Source of the DNA: Epinephelus fuscoguttatus
Lineage: Eukaryota > Chordata > Actinopteri > Perciformes > Serranidae
DNA: 64,000 nucleotides
Direction of reading: 5' to 3'
NCBI RefSeq assembly: GCF_011397635.1
Contig: NC_064757.1
Coordinates: forward strand, 29,087,839-29,151,838
Position numbers and translations under genes: made by a program. Positions 60,301 through 64,000 of this stretch are shown one piece after another. The notes beneath the pieces are model-generated. The model saw only the letters and a program-made list of their open reading frames with translations. It was not told where the DNA came from and searched no databases. How positions within the stretch are numbered: the first letter of the stretch is position 1; each line of letters begins with the position of its first letter.

Positions 60301-61261
60301 AGGGGGAAATAAATGTGTCTAATAAAAGAATTAGGGGACTTTTATTGTTTTTCCTACTTGTGACATTGGGCCATGGGTGCAAGGTATGTGAGATCTTAGT
60401 TTAGCTTAATAATTGGCTTCAAGTCAGCCCAGGTCATAGTAATGCATCACTGAGAGGTTTCATAACGTCTTCCGAACTGTATTCATCAAAGCCACAACAT
60501 GGAGTTAATTTCTAACTTGAGCTAACTCTGTGGCAGTATCAGCAACAACAGTATGTCTGCAGCATGCTATATTTAATTTTTCTACAAACTACAAATGTTA
60601 TTGGTAGGTGGTGACCTCAAAAGTCAGGCGACATGTAAAGAGTGACAAAGTCCGCTAAGGGGAGGAAGGTCAGGGGTTGGATTGGTCAACAAACACAAGA
60701 CTGTTACACTGCTATGCTAAACCTGGCTTGTGGAACCTCAAGCCTGTAACTTAGATCCTCTCCCTACATGTTGTATTAGATGTGAGAAATGTGCCTGGAC
60801 TTTCCTGGGTGAGTGGGACCTTTCCTATCTGGGGGGTCTGTGTGGTTGACTCACGGCCAGGCCACAACTCTTGCTCCTCAGACCAGGCAACTCCACCGGA
60901 CACCCCCTCGAGTGTTGTTCTGTCAGACCACTCGGCCAGCTCACTCTTCTTCGTGGTTGATCGGAGTGAATGTATGTTTACATTCATAATTTATGGTGGC
61001 ATGTCAAACGCTGTCTCCTTTGTCTTCAGAATGTCTTACCTCCGGCGTCTCACTCATGGCATGCCCGGTCAGCTCAAAGGCCATCGCAGCTCTCCCTCTA
61101 GGCGAGGCTAATTGCAGCTAATGATAACACCACCAGCCCCTAAGTGTGACGTCAGTGCTGACTCCTACCTCCTACCTCCTGCCTAAACCACGCCCACAGC
61201 TACAAGATATTCATTAAACTACTAATAAGGCTATCATAACAGGACTTTGAATCAGGACACT

Positions 61262-61262
<1 letters not shown>
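57366..61262. other. Intergenic, no gene recognised
   Basis: No coding exon is supported. A CRE palindrome TGACGTCA occurs at 61148-61155, followed by a CCTACCTCCTACCTCCTGCC microrepeat. Confidence 0.4.

Positions 61263-61296
<34 letters not shown>
61263..61296. repeat. (GT)17 microsatellite
   Basis: Uninterrupted GT units. Confidence 0.95.
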
Positions 61297-61299
<3 letters not shown>

Positions 61300-61326
61300 A
61301 TGTGAAACGTGAAACGTGAGTTAAAG

Positions 61327-61525
61327 TTCTCCCCGTGTCCAGGTTTTCTCTGGGTACTCCGGCTTCCTCCCACAGTCCAAAGACATGCAGGTTAGGTTAA
61401 TGGATGACTCTAAGTTGCCCAGATGTGAATGGTTGTGAATGGCTGGGATAGGCTCCAGCAACCCCATGACCCCTGACAGGATAACCGGTTACAGAGAATG
61501 AATGAATGAATGAATGAATGAATTT
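61327..61525 (+). repeat. Abundant fish interspersed repeat, plus orientation, ending in (GAAT)n
   Basis: GGTTTTCTCTGGGTACTCCG, TCCCACAGTCCAAAGACATG, GGATAGGCTCCAGCA and a terminal (GAAT)n run (61495-61524). This is the same family as 46770-47125. Confidence 0.85.
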
Positions 61526-63749
61526 GGGCATGTATACAGTGCATTCAGAATATGCATTGAACTGTTTTTTATCACATTTTGCAACACAAGACAGCTTGCC
61601 TGTTTACATTAGGCTCTGTGCATTGTCTTGTATGCGTTGTACAGAAACCAAGTGACTCAACTCAAGTTTGCAAGGCTGGGGAAGAGATGCATGCCCAAAG
61701 GAAAAGCCCACATTTCTGGTCAGAAGGAGAAACATACCTACTTTAAATCATAGATTCGGATATCAGCAGGGGTTTTTTTTTCGGTATGTGCAAATATCGT
61801 AACACCAACCTTTTCAAGGAGGTGGTTGAAGGAAGTAAAAGGAGGTCCAAAAAGTCCACCACCAGTAGGAAACTTTTAAAAAATCCTATCGTGATGCAAA
61901 GAAACAAAATGACAAGCAGCTCCAAAATAGCCATGTAAACAGCTTAGTAAGAATATTGTCTTTTTTTGAATATTTCTCACATGTAAATGTAGTCATTGAG
62001 TTTGTCTTTAGTTAGTAAAATATCCAGAAACTCCTCAATCTGCAACTAGAATAAGCAACAGACTGTTAAAATGTCCACATTATCCTCTGTTATATGCATT
62101 ATAGGAAACAGATATCTTGAACTACCCATCCAACAAACAGCAAACTTTTTCTTCTACCACCACTCCTACTTCATCCCCCTATAAACCTCCTACTGCCCTC
62201 CTCTTATCCTTTGTTGAGACCACTGCCCACCTCATGCTGCCTCATCCTGCTGTCATACCACTGAACCACACAGTCAGTACCACAGGACAGCTCAGCCTCT
62301 CAGCCCTGTGACTATCAATATCCAGAACAACTGAGCAACATGACTCTCTGTGCTGTTATTAGTCTTTTGATCTCACACAGCAGCAATGCTGGAGATGAAG
62401 AAGCTGCACACACTGCTGGTCCTCTGAATCACACACAACTATACTGTTTACATGGTATTAATGGACGATGCTATTCATGCTCATAAAATCCTCTTCAACA
62501 GGCCCTTTGTTTAGCGTGGAGATTTAGTAAGAAGAAGAAGAGGAGGAGGAGGAGGAAGAGGAGGAGGAGGAGGAGAGAGTTGGCAGTACTGTGAGAACCT
62601 TGAAAGCAAACAAACCCTGCATGTGTGGGGGATATTATTTCTCATTCTTGGGGGGTCAGTCTTACCCCCTACGAACATTCAACTGTGAACAAGGCCCACT
62701 CCTCGCTCTGGACTCCCTCCAGACAGCCTTGTAATGGGACCAGTTCTGGGTCCAGAGTATCTGCTCTCTGACGCAGAAAAGGGCCATAACCAAGCAGCTG
62801 AAGCTGGGCAAAGTTTAAGCTGTTCCACCGCTAATCAAGACCTTCACCAGCTGATTATCCAGAGGACACAGCCAACCCCTCCGTGGGGCCCACACAGGGA
62901 CACTGGGTGTAGCACTGCTGGGGGCGCGCGGGGGGGGGATGTGCGCGATAAAGTCACACACAAACTGATGCATCATTAGCAGACATGCAAAAAATACATA
63001 CACAAGCACACACGCACAGAGAAGGGGATTTGCCTCTGGCCTCCAGTGGGGGTGTTCCCTCTACAGATGTGTTTGATGTTCTCTATTGCCTTTTGTTGCA
63101 TCAGCACAAGGCCGTCTTTGTGTGCCTGATGCACAATGCTGCCTAGCACCAGCAAAAGTCTGGACTATAGGATCAGCAGTGTCTCTGACCACGGGGGCAT
63201 GTTGGGCGATGTAATCTGGGTCGCACGAGGAGATTGCTGTAGGTGACTTCAGGACGCAACCACAGCTTCTGTCACTTACTGCTTTCTGCAGAGCAGACAG
63301 GCTGTCTGTGATCACACCTATGAGCATATGAGAGTTTACTCCCAAAATGTTCTGCACAAATGCGTGTGCTTAACACCTGCATGAAGTGTCATGACAAAAT
63401 AGAGAAATGCACATCTTAGAGATATATAAGTGTTAATTTATTTTCTGTAAATGAGGTTCTCTTTTCTCTTAAATGCAGCATAAACCTTGAACTGTGACAG
63501 TGTTATTTTTTTCTGCAAATACTGTAACTTTGTTTGAGTTATCCTAGATTGCCCCAGTGCTCTGCTGTCCTAACCTGACCCTATTCACCATACTTAAACT
63601 CTCACTGTATTTGTTTGAACACTTGAAGTTGAGCTTTTAAGTGGTTAGCAAAACCATCAAAAATTTCCAGAAAACATAAAATGGTATTTCCAACTTGTGC
63701 AACTCTCAAATAATCCCTTCAAGAGGGATTATACATTTCTGGCTAAACA
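61526..63749. other. Intergenic, no gene recognised
   Basis: A purine triplet run (GAA/GAG)n at 62530-62577 and a GC-rich stretch GGGGGCGCGCGGGGGGGG (62921-62938). No exon is supported. Confidence 0.4.
62530..62577. repeat. (GAA/GAG)n purine microsatellite
   Basis: A 48-base pure purine tract, able to form triplex DNA. Confidence 0.9.
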
Positions 63750-64000
63750 TTAAAAGCAATAGTTTGGTAGTTTGGGAGATGCACTTATTTGCTTTTTTGC
63801 CAAAACTTAGTCAGTTTGGTGGTTTTAGGGCAACTAGCGGAAACTCCAGGAAGTCACTGTGGCAAGCCAAAAAAAGGTCTGGTACATAACAACCTGTAAA
63901 GCTGTGACTTGTGGTTTTTATGCTTTGGTTTTTGGACGGATAAACAAAATATAAAGCACAAAATAATCAGCTTCGGATGTGCTGGTAGGCACCTTTGTAC
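63750..64000 (+). mobile_element. Interspersed element running off the window end
   Basis: TTAAAAGCAATAGTTTGGTA and GGGAGATGCACTTATTTGCT resemble, in the opposite orientation, the end of the element at 29058-30026. GGTCTGGTACATAACAACCT follows, typical of the same fish family. The far end is outside the window. Confidence 0.55.

Noticed and set aside
60782..61111. 109-codon plus-strand frame near 61 kb
   Set aside because: No recognisable domain, no splice context, and it ends close to repeat-rich sequence. Likely chance.

Overview
The window is a piece of vertebrate, almost certainly teleost (perciform-type) fish, nuclear DNA. Genes are split by GT-AG introns, conserved vertebrate proteins sit far apart, (CA)n microsatellites are frequent, and many miniature DNA transposons and interspersed repeats of types common in fish genomes are present. 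I see no bacterial, phage or CRISPR features.

Layout. (1) 0.8-7.3 kb, plus strand: nim1k, an AMPK-related Ser/Thr kinase, five coding exons and 483 aa, with a predicted 5' UTR exon. Its last intron carries nested transposon remains. (2) 10.3-11.0 kb: an unusual array of near-perfect hairpin modules lying 37 bases beyond the stop of the next gene. (3) 11.0-12.2 kb, minus strand: an unrecognised intronless reading frame for a coiled-coil, Ala/Pro/Glu-repeat, tail-anchored protein, broken by one apparent frameshift. (4) 12.3-20.3 kb, plus strand: creb3l3 (CREB-H type ER-membrane bZIP factor), nine coding exons and 491 aa, facing gene 3 head to head across a roughly 0.6-kb CRE/CCAAT-containing promoter region. 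(5) 24.1-26.0 kb, plus strand: gadd45b, four exons and 159 aa, with a clear TATA/CCAAT promoter, kB-like sites and a palindromic E-box. (6) 26-64 kb: about 38 kb with no coding exon that I can support. It holds microsatellites, a 56-bp tandem repeat, many MITEs, and a tight cluster of four CCAAT boxes near 40.1 kb. GADD45B and CREB3L3 both lie on human 19p13.3, where GADD45B is followed by the long-intron gene GNG7. The gene-free stretch might be the 5' region or an intron of such a neighbour, but that is inference from synteny only.

The recognised genes share a stress or metabolic theme (energy-related kinase, ER-stress/hepatic lipid factor, stress-induced MAPK-pathway regulator), but they are separate transcription units and nothing in the sequence shows co-regulation. 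The most unusual signals are the hairpin array joined to the unknown tail-anchored gene, and predicted upstream ORFs whose stops overlap or lie just past the start codons of both nim1k and creb3l3. Intron-exon borders were assigned by hand from splice signals, reading phase and family conservation. Transposon family names are tentative because no database search was possible.
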